Of a stretch of 57,886 nt of DNA, positions 25,926-35,397 are shown piece after piece; the stretch's first letter is position 1, and the number at the start of each line of letters is the position of its first letter. The position numbers were made by a program, and so were the translations under genes. The stretch lies in NCBI RefSeq assembly GCF_003003355.1, contig NZ_PVTQ01000019.1:1-57886 (forward strand). Direction: 5' to 3'. The stretch is from Donghicola tyrosinivorans. GTDB lineage: Bacteria; Pseudomonadota; Alphaproteobacteria; Rhodobacterales; Rhodobacteraceae. The notes under the pieces were generated by a model, which made no database searches, had not been told where the DNA came from, and saw only the letters and a program-made list of their open reading frames with translations.

Positions 25926-26800
25926 GCGGCTTTCCCCGCAAGGCGTTGCGACACTTCGGTCGAGATCGCCGCGCGGTCCGCTTGTGTCTTTAGCAGCGTC
26001 GTCAGGGTGGCCTGCAAAACCGCCGGATCGCGGGTCAGATCGTTGATCCCGAGGCCCATGAGGGCAGCGGCGAAATCCAGTGTCTCGGCAATGCCGGGGA
26101 CCTTTTCCAGATCCTCTTTGCGCAGGGCTTGGACAAAGCCGATGACCTGCTCGGCCAGCCGTGCCTCGATACCCGCGCAGCGGGTGGTCAGGATGGCTAG
26201 TTCGGTCTCTTTGTCGGGGTAGTCCACATAGGCGTAAAGGCAGCGGCGGCGCAGGGCGTCTGACAGATCGCGTGTTCCGTTAGAGGTCAGAATAACCACC
26301 GGCTTGGAGGTCGCAGTGATTGTCCCAAGTTCCGGCACGGTGATCTGGTATTCGGCCAGCATTTCCAGCAGGAAGGCCTCGAATTCCTCATCCGCGCGGT
26401 CAATTTCGTCGATCAGCAGAACGGGCGGTGTATCTTGGGTGATCGCCTGCAACAGGGGGCGTTCCAGCAGATAATCGCGCGAGAAGATGCGTTCTTCGAT
26501 GCCTTTGGTGTCCTCGCCGCGCTCGCTGGCGGCGCGGATAGACAGCAACTGGCGCTGGTAGTTCCATTCATAGATGGCTTGGGCCGCATCCAGCCCCTCA
26601 TAGCACTGAAGGCGGATCAGCTTGGTGTCACGGGCGGCGGCCAGAACGCGGGCGACTTCGGTCTTGCCGACACCGGCGGCGCCTTCCAGCAGCAAGGGGC
26701 GTTGCAGTTTCAATGCCAGATGCATGGCCACAGACAGATCGTCCGAGGCGACATAGCCCAAGGTTTTCAGGCATGTTTGTAGCTCACGAAAGTCCTTCAT
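25922..26800 (-). CDS. coxD: CoxD, MoxR-type AAA+ ATPase
   Basis: The protein has 292 residues. Walker A is EGAAGVGKTEVARVL, Walker B is VLLIDEIDRADEEFEAFLLE, sensor 1 is VVILTSNGTRDLSDALRRR, and the Arg finger/sensor 2 lie in the MoxR arrangement. CoxD is a membrane-bound chaperone ATPase in A. carboxidovorans that helps insert sulfur and copper into CoxL. It is separated from coxL by 114 bases that contain a strong hairpin, so its expression is probably lower than that of the structural genes. Confidence 0.93.
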   Translation of the reverse strand: MKDFRELQTCLKTLGYVASDDLSVAMHLALKLQRPLLLEGAAGVGKTEVARVLAAARDTKLIRLQCYEGLDAAQAIYEWNYQRQLLSIRAASERGEDTKGIEERIFSRDYLLERPLLQAITQDTPPVLLIDEIDRADEEFEAFLLEMLAEYQITVPELGTITATSKPVVILTSNGTRDLSDALRRRCLYAYVDYPDKETELAILTTRCAGIEARLAEQVIGFVQALRKEDLEKVPGIAETLDFAAALMGLGINDLTRDPAVLQATLTTLLKTQADRAAISTEVSQRLAGKAA

Positions 26801-26844
26801 CAGAGCCTCTTGCCGTTTGTCGTCTGAGATTCTTCACTCGGGTT

Positions 26845-26869
26845 CTGGGGGAGGCATTGCCTCCCCCAG
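26845..26869 (-). other. Strong hairpin between coxL and coxD
   Basis: CTGGGGGAGGC pairs with GCCTCCCCCAG (11 bp, no mismatch) with a 3-base loop, 46 bases past the coxL stop. No U-run follows in the transcription direction (CGAGTGAAG). This suits an mRNA-stabilising or partial-termination element that separates structural (coxMSL) from accessory (coxDEFG) expression. Confidence 0.6.
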
Positions 26870-26914
26870 CCATCGGCGCGCATGAGCCGCTCAGCTACGC
26901 GCACCGAAACCGGT

Positions 26915-29344
26915 TTACCCGTGCAGGCCCAACTCGTTGGCGGTCTTCCATATCCGCCAGTGATCGTGGGGCATGTGGGTGTGCCGCAGGCCAAAGGCCC
27001 GGAAGGCATCGTTCACTGCGTTCGAGAAGCAGGGCACGCCGCCCACATGGGGGCTTTCGCCCACACCCTTCGCACCGATGGGGTGGTGCGGCGAGGGGGT
27101 GACGGTGTGGTCGGTCTCATAGTTCGGAACCTCCCACGCGGTGGGCAGGAAAAAGTCCATCAGCGTGCCGGTCTTCACGTTACCCATCTCGTCATAGGCA
27201 ATCTCTTGGCCCAGTGCGACGGCCAGCGCCTCGGTCAGACCGCCGTGAACCTGTCCTTCGATGATCATCGGGTTGATGCGTGTGCCGCAGTCGTCCAGCG
27301 CGTAGAAGCGGCGGATGTCCACTTCGCCCGTGTCCACGTCGATGTCCATCACGCAGACGTAAGCGCCGAAGGGGTAGGTCATGTTGGGCGGATCATAGTA
27401 GCTGACCGCTTCAAGACCCGGCTCGATCCCCGGAATGGCCTGATTATAGGCCGCAAAGGCGATCTCTTTCATAGTCTTGAACTTTTCGGGCGCGCCTTTG
27501 ACCACAAAGCGATCAACGTCGAATTCCACGTCGTCGTCGTGGACCTCTAGCAGGTAGGCCGCGATCATCTGCGCTTTCGCACGGATTTTGCGTCCTGCCA
27601 GCGCGGTGGCCGCCCCTGCAACCGGTGTCGAGCGCGAACCATATGTACCAAGCCCGTAGGGCGCGGTGTCGGTGTCGCCTTCTTCGATCGTGATGCTGTC
27701 TGCGGGCAGGCCGATTTCTGTGGCAAGGATCTGCGCAAAGGTCGTGGCGTGGCCCTGACCCTGACTGATGGTGCCTAGACGTGCGATGGCCGATCCGGTG
27801 GGGTGGATGCGAATTTCGCAGCTGTCGAACATGCCAAGCCCAAGGATGTCGCAGTTCTTCACCGGACCCGCACCGACGATCTCGGTAAAGTGGGTCAGGC
27901 CGATGCCCATTAGCTTGCGGGTTTTGCCAGCCTTGAAGTCCTCGACTCGCTGGGCCTGTTCGGCGCGCAGCCCGTCATAGTCCACGGCCTTCATCGCCTT
28001 GTCCCAAGCGGTGTGATAGTCGCCGCTGTCATATTCCCAGCCAAGGGCGGCTTTGTAGGGGAATTGGTCCTTGCGGATAAAGTTGATCCGGCGCAGCTCG
28101 GCCGCGTCCATGTTCAGCTCAATCGCCAGAACCTCGATCATCCTTTCGATGAAATAGACGGCCTCGGTTACGCGGAACGAGCAGCGATAAGAGACGCCCC
28201 CCGGTGCCTTGTTGGTGTAGACCCCGTCCACGGCCAGATAGGCGGTGGGGATGTCATAGGAACCTGTGCAGATGTTCATGAAACCGGCGGGGAATTTGGT
28301 GGGGTCCGCGCATGCGTCAAAGCCGCCGTGGTCCGCGGTCACGTGACACTGAAGACCGGTGATCTTGCCCTCTTTGGTGGCGCTGATCTTGCCTGTCATC
28401 CAGTAATCGCGGGCAAACGCGGTGGTCATCAGGTTTTCCATCCGGTCTTCGATCCACTTGACCGGCACACCAGTCACGATGGATGCCACGACCGAACAGA
28501 CATAGCCCGGATAAGCGCCCACTTTGTTGCCAAAGCCGCCGCCGATATCGGGGGAAATGACGCGGATGTTATGCTCTTCAATCCCCGAGATCAGGCTGAC
28601 CACGGTACGGATTGCGTGCGGTGCCTGGAAAGTGCCCCATAGGGTCAGCTTGCCGTTCACCTTATCCATCGAGGCCACGCAGCCGCAGGTTTCCAGCGGG
28701 CAGGGGTGGGTACGGTGGTAATAAACGGTCTCTTCTGCGACGACCTCGGCGCTGTCGAGAACCTGCGTGGTAGCTTCCTTCTCGCCCACTTCCCAGGTGA
28801 AGATGTGGTTGTGATGCTTGCGGGGGCCGTGGGCGCCATCGGGCAGGCTGCCGTCTTCGGCCACCAGATCCTCGCGCAGAACCACGTCGGATTTCAGGGC
28901 TTCAAAGGGATCGACGATGACGGGCAGTTCTTCGTAATCCACCTCGACTAGCTCGACCGCGTCGGCAGCGATATATCGATCCTTGGCGACCACATAGGCC
29001 ACCTCTTGCCCTTGGAACAGAACCTTGCCGTCGGCCAGCACCATCTGTTTGTCGCCAGCAAGGGTCGGCATCCAGTGCAGACCCAGAGGGCGCAGATCCT
29101 CGGCGGTCAGAACCGCAATCACCCCGTCCAGCGCCAGTGCCGCAGAGGTATCAATCGACTTGATCCGCGCATGGGCATAGGGCGAGCGGACAAAGTCCCC
29201 GAACAGCATACCCTTCAGCTTGATGTCGTCTACATAGTTGCCCTTGCCTTGGGTAAAGCGGGCGTCTTCCACGCGCTTGCGCTTGCAGCCCATGCCGCCC
29301 AGAGCATCAACGCGGCTTTCACGGGTTGTGACTTCGTCTTTCAT
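26915..29344 (-). CDS. coxL: CoxL, aerobic CO dehydrogenase large (Mo-Cu) subunit, form I
   Basis: The protein has 809 residues with the start at 29344 ([10 protein letters not shown]), overlapping the coxS stop by 4 bases; longer starts would run into coxS. The active-site loop reads [13 protein letters not shown], with Cys at residue 388, the Cu ligand position in A. carboxidovorans CoxL. Glu763 in [13 protein letters not shown] is the base near the Mo. The loop is form I, but the usual AYRCSFR has Ser for Ala at the first position. It oxidises CO to CO2 with electrons passing through CoxS and CoxM to quinone. Maturation genes follow directly. Confidence 0.97.
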   Translation of the reverse strand: MKDEVTTRESRVDALGGMGCKRKRVEDARFTQGKGNYVDDIKLKGMLFGDFVRSPYAHARIKSIDTSAALALDGVIAVLTAEDLRPLGLHWMPTLAGDKQMVLADGKVLFQGQEVAYVVAKDRYIAADAVELVEVDYEELPVIVDPFEALKSDVVLREDLVAEDGSLPDGAHGPRKHHNHIFTWEVGEKEATTQVLDSAEVVAEETVYYHRTHPCPLETCGCVASMDKVNGKLTLWGTFQAPHAIRTVVSLISGIEEHNIRVISPDIGGGFGNKVGAYPGYVCSVVASIVTGVPVKWIEDRMENLMTTAFARDYWMTGKISATKEGKITGLQCHVTADHGGFDACADPTKFPAGFMNICTGSYDIPTAYLAVDGVYTNKAPGGVSYRCSFRVTEAVYFIERMIEVLAIELNMDAAELRRINFIRKDQFPYKAALGWEYDSGDYHTAWDKAMKAVDYDGLRAEQAQRVEDFKAGKTRKLMGIGLTHFTEIVGAGPVKNCDILGLGMFDSCEIRIHPTGSAIARLGTISQGQGHATTFAQILATEIGLPADSITIEEGDTDTAPYGLGTYGSRSTPVAGAATALAGRKIRAKAQMIAAYLLEVHDDDVEFDVDRFVVKGAPEKFKTMKEIAFAAYNQAIPGIEPGLEAVSYYDPPNMTYPFGAYVCVMDIDVDTGEVDIRRFYALDDCGTRINPMIIEGQVHGGLTEALAVALGQEIAYDEMGNVKTGTLMDFFLPTAWEVPNYETDHTVTPSPHHPIGAKGVGESPHVGGVPCFSNAVNDAFRAFGLRHTHMPHDHWRIWKTANELGLHG

Positions 29345-29835
29345 TCTGCCGCCTCCTTGACTGCGTTCATCTCTGCCGCGGCGGCGAGGATGGATTTCAC
29401 GATGTTCTGGTAGCCGGTGCAGCGGCAAATGTTGCCTGCCATGCCGAAGCGGACTTCTTCTTCGGTGGGGTTGGGGTTTTCTTCCAGCAGCTTCGAGGCG
29501 CGGGTGATCATGCCAGGTGTGCAAAACCCGCACTGAAGGCCGTGATGTTCTTTGAACGCCGTTTGCAGGACGTGCAGGTTGTCGGGGCTGCCAAGGCCCT
29601 CGATGGTGGTGATGTCGGCGCCATCGGCTTGCGCAACAAAGACGGTGCAGGATTTCACCGATTTGCCGTTCAGCGTGACGGTGCAGGCACCGCAGTGGGA
29701 GGTTTCACAGCCGATGTGCGGCCCGGTGATCCCCAGACGTTCGCGCAGGGTGTGGATCAAAAGCTCGCGCGGTTCGGCCAGAAATTCTTGTTCCTCGCCG
29801 TTCACCTTGAGCGTGATGTGCATTTTCTTGGACAT
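29341..29835 (-). CDS. coxS: CoxS, CO dehydrogenase small (2Fe-2S) subunit
   Basis: The protein has 164 residues. The plant-ferredoxin-type cluster is held by Cys43, Cys48, Cys51 and Cys63 ([22 protein letters not shown]). The second, helical cluster is held by Cys102, Cys105, Cys137 and Cys139 (CGFCTPGMI and CRCTGYQNI). All eight ligands are present, so it is fully able to carry electrons from the Mo-Cu centre to the FAD subunit. It lies 74 bases after coxM and overlaps coxL. Confidence 0.97.
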   Translation of the reverse strand: MSKKMHITLKVNGEEQEFLAEPRELLIHTLRERLGITGPHIGCETSHCGACTVTLNGKSVKSCTVFVAQADGADITTIEGLGSPDNLHVLQTAFKEHHGLQCGFCTPGMITRASKLLEENPNPTEEEVRFGMAGNICRCTGYQNIVKSILAAAAEMNAVKEAAE

Positions 29836-29909
29836 GGGTTATCTCTCGAATTTGGGTGCGCGACCGCGCGGCCAAAGGCTGCGCGCGATCATGGATCAGA
29901 GCGATGGCG

Positions 29910-30764
29910 TCAGGCGCGGGACCAAGCGCGTTCAATGGTGCGGCGCAGGATGACGCTGGCGGCGTGGCGCTTGAACTCCACGGGGCCACGGTTGTCCTGT
30001 GCGGGGTCAATATCGCCCAACATGGCCTGCACGGCGGCCTTGATCGCTGCGTCATCAACCGATGTGCCCACTAGTGCATCGCCTGCGGCAACCGAATGGA
30101 CCGGCGTGTCGCTAAGGTTGGTCATCGCGATCGAGGCTGCGGTGCAAACGCCGTTCTCTTTCACCAGCTGCACGGCGGCAGCGGCGGTGGCATAGTCACC
30201 GATCTTGCGTTTTTGCTTCACATAGCCATAGCCGCCTTGGGGTACGGCAAAGCTGACGGCAGTCAGCACTTCGTCGTCCTCGCGGGCGGTCATGTACGCG
30301 CTTTCGTAGAAGTCACGCGCTGCGACGGTCCGTTCGCCATCAGGACCAACCAGATGGAAGGTCGCATCAAGGCACTGCATCAGGCCCGGCATGTCGTTGC
30401 CCGGATCACCGTTTGCCACGTTGCCGCCGATAGTGCCCATGTAGCGCACCTGCGGGTCGGCGATCTGCAGCGATGTTTCGCGCAGGATCGGCGCGGCGCT
30501 GGCAAGCTCTGCACTGTCGATGATATCGTGCTGCGTGACCATGGCACCTAGGCGAACGACGCCATCGGCCACGGAAATGCCGCCAAGACCCTCGACGCTT
30601 TGCAGGTCGATCAGGTGAGGCACATCCGCCATGCGCAGCTTCATCATCGGTATCAGGCTGTGACCACCCGCCATCACGCGGGCATCGTCTCCGTACTGGG
30701 TCAGCACGGCTAGAACACCCGCCATGTCCTTTGGACGGTGGTATTCGAAGGCTGCTGGAATCAT
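29910..30764 (-). CDS. coxM: CoxM, CO dehydrogenase medium (FAD) subunit
   Basis: The protein has 284 residues. Family FAD motifs are AGGHSLIP (residues 32-39) and TIGGNVANGDP. The C-terminal CO_deh_flav_C region ends in VILRRTIERAWSRA. It binds FAD and hands electrons to the respiratory quinone pool. The start has AGGGAGGAGAGG upstream, a near-perfect ribosome-binding site. It is the first structural gene and lies behind three 21-base-spaced repeats that are a likely regulator site. Confidence 0.96.
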   Translation of the reverse strand: MIPAAFEYHRPKDMAGVLAVLTQYGDDARVMAGGHSLIPMMKLRMADVPHLIDLQSVEGLGGISVADGVVRLGAMVTQHDIIDSAELASAAPILRETSLQIADPQVRYMGTIGGNVANGDPGNDMPGLMQCLDATFHLVGPDGERTVAARDFYESAYMTAREDDEVLTAVSFAVPQGGYGYVKQKRKIGDYATAAAAVQLVKENGVCTAASIAMTNLSDTPVHSVAAGDALVGTSVDDAAIKAAVQAMLGDIDPAQDNRGPVEFKRHAASVILRRTIERAWSRA

Positions 30765-30858
30765 TGCCTCTCCTCCCTAAGCAATCAGTCTGGCTTGTCG
30801 GGAGGCTGCGCCGAGGCAGGGCGCCAGGCTTTAGAAATCGCTTTATTTTCGCGCATTT

Positions 30859-30921
30859 TGCACGAAATGCGCCGTTCTCTGCACGAATTGCGCCGCCACT
30901 TGCACGGGTTCAGGCGAAAAC
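30859..30921 (-). promoter_or_regulatory. Three direct repeats at 21-base spacing upstream of coxM
   Basis: On the plus strand TGCACG starts at 30859, 30880 and 30901. The first two repeats agree at 14 of 15 positions (TGCACGAAATGCGCC and TGCACGAATTGCGCC); the third is shorter (TGCACGGGTTC) and overlaps the end of coxC. A spacing of exactly two helical turns is the usual arrangement of LytTR-domain binding sites, and the adjacent coxC encodes a LytTR protein. AT-rich sequence (GAAAATAAAG on the minus strand) lies between the repeats and coxM and could hold the -10 region. Confidence 0.72.
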
Positions 30922-32037
30922 GTCTTCTGCATCTTTAAGGTGAGAGCGGCTGACTGGCACGTCCGGCAATCCGGTCACCGCGAATGAGCATCGGCCCTTG
31001 TCTTTGCTGCGCTCAAAACGGGCGACTTTGCCCGGATTGACCAGATAGCTGCGGTGCACCTTGATAAAGCCTTCGGGCAGCAGGCGCTTGGTGGCTTCGG
31101 TGATCGGCCAGACGCAGTAAAAGCGTCCGTTGGACGTGTAGACCTGCGTGTAGTGACCGTCAGCGCGGACGAATGCGATGTCTGTTGCGGGGACGCGCAC
31201 CTTGCCGCCGTCCTTTTCGCAGGGCAGCCAGAGGGGCGCTGCGGGGGCTTTCGGCTTTTGGGTCAGCGCTGCTGGTGCTGCGTCGATTGCAGCCTCTTGC
31301 GGGGCGGGGGATGGGGCGATCTCATTTGGTACCAGCATGGTCGAGCCCACCCAGAGAAAGGCGCCAAAGATCACAAAGCTGCTAAGGATCACGCCGATGG
31401 CCATGACCTCATTGCTAATCAGGGGGCCGATCTCTTGGGTCGCAGCTTCAGCGATGAAATTGGTGCTGGTCATCGCTAGGCTATGGACCGCTGTGACTGC
31501 CACGCCAAAACAGATGGTCCCGATAAGGATGTTCCGGTTGGTCCGGCTGCCATAGGCGATCCCGAAGGCCAGAATGCACAGGCCAATCGCCAGCACCGAT
31601 GAGCTGATTACGCCAAAGGCCGTATAAACAGGACGGCACAGTTGCATGCCTGCCATGCCCACGTAATGCATGGTCAGAACGCCGACCCCCACCAGAACTC
31701 CTGCGGCAAAGATCGTAACGTGGGTGCGTTTGGTGAAATGCAGCAGCAACAGTGCCATCGTGACGATTAGGATCGCGATCAGCGCCGAGACCAGCGTCAC
31801 CGCCGCATCATAATAGAACAGGATCGGCATTTGCAGGCCAAGCATGGCCACGAAGTGCATCGACCAGATGCCGCCGCCCAATGTGATCCCCGCCAAGGCC
31901 ACCGACAGTTTGCGTTGAAGGACAGTCTTTTTAGACAGATCTTTGGTTAGGGAAAGGCCCGTCGCGCCGGCGACCAGAGCCACCAGAAACGCAATCGCAA
32001 GCAACCAGTAGTTATGCTGATAGTCGATGAACTCCAT
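30910..32037 (-). CDS. coxC: CoxC, MHYT membrane sensor with LytTR DNA-binding domain
   Basis: The protein has 375 residues from ATG 32037 (MEFIDYQHNYWLL); in-frame ATGs up to 32076 are alternatives. Seven membrane segments contain three MHYT-type motifs (WSMHFVAMLG, LTMHYVGMAG and the weaker TAVHSLAMTS), thought to bind a metal and sense O2, CO or NO. After a Pro/Ala linker a LytTR domain (DIAFVRADGHYTQVYTS, FIKVHRSYLVN) completes the protein. In the cox clusters this is a predicted CO-responsive activator held in the membrane. It is upstream of coxM and its probable binding repeats lie at its own 3' end. Confidence 0.9.
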   Translation of the reverse strand: MEFIDYQHNYWLLAIAFLVALVAGATGLSLTKDLSKKTVLQRKLSVALAGITLGGGIWSMHFVAMLGLQMPILFYYDAAVTLVSALIAILIVTMALLLLHFTKRTHVTIFAAGVLVGVGVLTMHYVGMAGMQLCRPVYTAFGVISSSVLAIGLCILAFGIAYGSRTNRNILIGTICFGVAVTAVHSLAMTSTNFIAEAATQEIGPLISNEVMAIGVILSSFVIFGAFLWVGSTMLVPNEIAPSPAPQEAAIDAAPAALTQKPKAPAAPLWLPCEKDGGKVRVPATDIAFVRADGHYTQVYTSNGRFYCVWPITEATKRLLPEGFIKVHRSYLVNPGKVARFERSKDKGRCSFAVTGLPDVPVSRSHLKDAEDVFA

Positions 32038-32146
32038 GGCGCGGAGCATGCATGAGGCGACCGATTGACGCAACATGGCTTTCAGAGACGTCGGGTCTCT
32101 TCTTTAGAATGGCAGATTTCAAAGGGTCTGGGCCGTTCGAAAGGAC

Positions 32147-32175
32147 AAAGGGCGCACGGGATGCATGCGCCCTTT
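32147..32175 (-). terminator. Hairpin terminator after the RND pump gene
   Basis: AAAGGGCGCA (32147-32156) pairs perfectly with TGCGCCCTTT (32166-32175) around a 9-base loop. It lies 9 bases beyond the stop of the RND permease in the minus direction and is followed by GTCCTTT. It separates the pump operon from coxC. Confidence 0.68.
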
Positions 32176-32184
32176 GGTGTTCAA

Positions 32185-35100
32185 TCAGGTCTTGGCGATC
32201 CGGTAGATGGCCGGAATCACCAGCACCGTCAGTGCAGTGGACGACAGCAGTCCAAACAGCAGCGAAATCGCCAGACCCTGAAAGATCGGGTCCACAAGGA
32301 TCACCGCCGCCCCGATCATGGCCGCCAACGCAGTCAGCAGGATCGGTTTGAAACGGGTGGCGCCTGCCTCGATCAGCACATCCACGGTCACGCGGCCCTC
32401 GGGGTCTGCGTGGCGGATAAAGTCCACCAAGAGGATCGAGTTGCGCACGATGATGCCCGCCAATGCGATAAAGCCGATCATCGAGGTAGCCGAGAACGGC
32501 GCGCCGAACAGCCAATGACCGACCATGATACCAAGGAAGGTCAGCGGCACCGGCGTCAGGATCACCAGCGGCAGACGGAAGCTGCCGAACTGCGCCACAA
32601 CCAGCACGTAGATGCCTAAAAGCGCGATGGCAAAGGCGGCCCCCATGTCGCGGAAGGTGACCCATGTGACCTCCCATTCGCCGTCCCAAAGCAGAACAGG
32701 CGTTTCGGGATTGTGGGGCTGGCCGTTCATGCTGATCTGGGGCTTGGTGCCTTCGGGCCAGTCCATCGCGTCCAGTTTGGCGGCAACTTCCAGCATTCCG
32801 TAAAGGGGCGCTTCAAAGTCACCAGCCAGTTCGGCCATGACCATCACCGCCTCTTGCCCGTTGTGGCGGAAGATCGGGAAAGACGCGCTTTCTTCCGACA
32901 GGGCCACCACATCGCCAAGCTCCACCACGCCGCGCCCGCCGGGCAGAGCGTTGGCGGGAACGGGTGTGGACAGAGCCTCGGCGTCCATCACACGGTCTCC
33001 GCGATCACGGGTCACCACGATCGGGATCGGCGGGCGACCTTCGCCGCGGTGGGAGTAGCCCACGGTGCTGGACCCGTTCAGCAGTTGCAGGGTTTGCAGG
33101 GCGTCGGCCTCTTGGACATTGTAGAACTCAAGGTCCGAGGGCTTCAGTTCAGCCCGCAAGCGGCGGGCTTGGGTGCCATAGTTGTCGTCGGTGTCGACGA
33201 TAAAGGGCACTTCTTCGAAGGCCGCGCGCACCTTTTCAGCCACCGCACGACGGGTTTCCCCATCGGGGCCATAGATTTCGGCCAGCAGCGTGGCGATGAC
33301 CGGCGGGCCGGGAGGGGGCTCGACCGTTTTCAGGATAGTGCCTTCGGGCATGTCGATCGCCTCAAGCCGTTTGCGCAGGTCCAGCGCGATATCGTGGCTG
33401 GTACGATCGCGGTCTGTCTTGGGCAGCAGGTTCAATTGCACCTCGCCCATTTCAGGGTTTTGGCGCAGGTAGTAGTGACGCACCAGACCGTTGAAGTTGA
33501 AGGCCGAGGCTGTGCCCGCATGGGTCTGCAGGCTGACCACCTCTGGCAGGTCCAGCGCAATGGCAGCGACCCGCTGCGCGATGGCGTCGGTTGCCTCGAC
33601 GCTGCTGCCTTCGGGCAGATCGATCATCACCGAGAGTTCGGATTTGTTGTCGAAGGGCAGCAGTTTGACCGTTACGTCCTTGGTATAAAGCATCCCAAGC
33701 GAGCCGAAGGACAACACCACCACGATCATCAGAAACACCGCGCTGCGCCCTTTGCCAGCCAGCAGCGGGCGGGCGATGCGGGCATACATCCGGCCCATGC
33801 GGCCACCGGGTGTGCCGTGATCGTCATGGTGCAGGCTGGCCCGTCCGGCGATCTTGAACATCAGCCAAGGGGTGATGATCACCGCCACAAAGAACGAAAA
33901 GATCATCGCGGCCGAGGCATTGGCGGGAATGGGGCTCATGTAAGGGCCCATCAGGCCTGAAACGAACAGCATCGGTAACAGGGCCACGACCACGGTCAGT
34001 GTGGCGACGATGGTAGGGTTGCCGACCTCTGCCACCGCGGCGACGGTCGCGCCAAACCGGCTTTGTCCTTCCTTCTGCATGCCCCAGTGGCGGGCGATAT
34101 TTTCGATCACCACAATGGCATCATCCACCAGAATGCCGATGGAAAAGATCAGTGCAAACAGCGAGACGCGGTTCAGCGTATAGCCCATCATATAGGCCGC
34201 AAAGAGCGTCAGCAGGATGGTGACAGGGATCACGATGGCAACCACAATCGCCTCGCGCCAGCCGATTGTGAAAAACACCAGCGCCACGATTGAGACGGTC
34301 GCCAAAGCAAGGTGGAAGATCAGCTCATTGGCCTTTTCATCGGCGGTTTCACCATAGTCGCGGGTGACTTCGACCTTGACAGAATGGGGGATCAGCTTGC
34401 CCTCCATCGCCTCGACCGAGTGCAGCACCTCTTCGGCCACGGTCACCGCATTGGCACCTGCGCGTTTGGCCAGCGCCAAGGTCACAGCGGGGGCGCGGCT
34501 AACGGTACCGTCTTCGGCTTTGCTGAGGGTGCTGACATAGGCGTCGTCAAGGTTTGAGACAAAGCCCACCTCGGCCACATCACGCACATAGACAGTCCGG
34601 CCATCGCGGGCGGTCAGTTCCAGATTGCCGATTTCATCGGGGGTGGTCAGGGTCTGGCCCACGATCAGGCTGACTTGCTGGCCTTCATCACGGATCAGGC
34701 CACCAGGCGCGGCGCTATTGGCACCCTGAACCTTGCCCACCAATTGCTGCAAGGTCACGCCATAAAGTGCCAGCTTTTCAGGGATCGGAGCTACGCGCAG
34801 GGCCTCTTCCGTGCCGCCGATCAAATAGGTCAGACCCACGTTCTGGATGCTGGCCAGATGCACCTCGACCTCTTTGGCGATGCGGGTCAGATCGGCTGCG
34901 GTCACGTCGGCAAAACCTTCGGCAGGGCTGAAGGTCAGCGAGACAATCGCCACGTCGTTGATCCCGCGTCCCACTACAAGAGGTTGGGGAATGCCAACGG
35001 GGATCCGGTCCAGATTGGCCAGAATACGGTCACGCACGCGCAAGATCGCAGTGTCCGCGGAAACGCCCACATCGAAACGGGCAGTAACCATGACGCTGTC

Positions 35101-35397
35101 ATCGCGGGTGTCGGAATAGACATGTTCGACCTGATCGATGCCTTTGACGATAGTCTCCAAAGGCTCGGTGATCAGTTTCAGTGCGTCCTCGGCCCGCAAG
35201 CCGCTGGCATCTACAAAGATATCCACCAGCGGGACCGAGATTTGCGGCTCTTCCTCACGGGGCAGGTTCATCAAGGCAATGAGGCCAACCGCCAGCGAGG
35301 CCATCAAGATCAGCGGTGTCAAAGGGGATTTCAGGAATGCACGGGTCAAATTGCCCGCCAGTCCCAGCGCCCCTGATTGGATGTGTTCATTACTCAT
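32185..35397 (-). CDS. RND efflux transporter permease subunit
   Basis: The protein has 1070 residues and full RND topology: one N-terminal helix (LTPLILMASLAVGLIALMNLP), a large porter domain, and a block of helices including SLFALIFSIGILVDDAIVVIENI (the conserved Asp pair in helix 4). A second porter domain and a final block with IGFIALAGIIVRNSILLVDFI follow. It is an AcrB/HAE-like proton-driven pump for hydrophobic compounds. It overlaps the adaptor gene by 8 bases. No outer-membrane channel is encoded in the window. Cargo unknown. Confidence 0.94.
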   Translation of the reverse strand: MSNEHIQSGALGLAGNLTRAFLKSPLTPLILMASLAVGLIALMNLPREEEPQISVPLVDIFVDASGLRAEDALKLITEPLETIVKGIDQVEHVYSDTRDDSVMVTARFDVGVSADTAILRVRDRILANLDRIPVGIPQPLVVGRGINDVAIVSLTFSPAEGFADVTAADLTRIAKEVEVHLASIQNVGLTYLIGGTEEALRVAPIPEKLALYGVTLQQLVGKVQGANSAAPGGLIRDEGQQVSLIVGQTLTTPDEIGNLELTARDGRTVYVRDVAEVGFVSNLDDAYVSTLSKAEDGTVSRAPAVTLALAKRAGANAVTVAEEVLHSVEAMEGKLIPHSVKVEVTRDYGETADEKANELIFHLALATVSIVALVFFTIGWREAIVVAIVIPVTILLTLFAAYMMGYTLNRVSLFALIFSIGILVDDAIVVIENIARHWGMQKEGQSRFGATVAAVAEVGNPTIVATLTVVVALLPMLFVSGLMGPYMSPIPANASAAMIFSFFVAVIITPWLMFKIAGRASLHHDDHGTPGGRMGRMYARIARPLLAGKGRSAVFLMIVVVLSFGSLGMLYTKDVTVKLLPFDNKSELSVMIDLPEGSSVEATDAIAQRVAAIALDLPEVVSLQTHAGTASAFNFNGLVRHYYLRQNPEMGEVQLNLLPKTDRDRTSHDIALDLRKRLEAIDMPEGTILKTVEPPPGPPVIATLLAEIYGPDGETRRAVAEKVRAAFEEVPFIVDTDDNYGTQARRLRAELKPSDLEFYNVQEADALQTLQLLNGSSTVGYSHRGEGRPPIPIVVTRDRGDRVMDAEALSTPVPANALPGGRGVVELGDVVALSEESASFPIFRHNGQEAVMVMAELAGDFEAPLYGMLEVAAKLDAMDWPEGTKPQISMNGQPHNPETPVLLWDGEWEVTWVTFRDMGAAFAIALLGIYVLVVAQFGSFRLPLVILTPVPLTFLGIMVGHWLFGAPFSATSMIGFIALAGIIVRNSILLVDFIRHADPEGRVTVDVLIEAGATRFKPILLTALAAMIGAAVILVDPIFQGLAISLLFGLLSSTALTVLVIPAIYRIAKT

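Noticed and set aside
23320-32037. Additional cox genes (coxB, coxH, coxI, coxK)
   Set aside because: The flanking genes are an RND pump and a glutamine-synthetase-like enzyme, so these cox genes are not in the window.
32713-33960. 415-residue plus-strand frame inside the RND pump gene
   Set aside because: It is rich in His, Gln and Gly, as antisense frames of such genes are, with no domain pattern. The minus-strand RND frame is complete and conserved.
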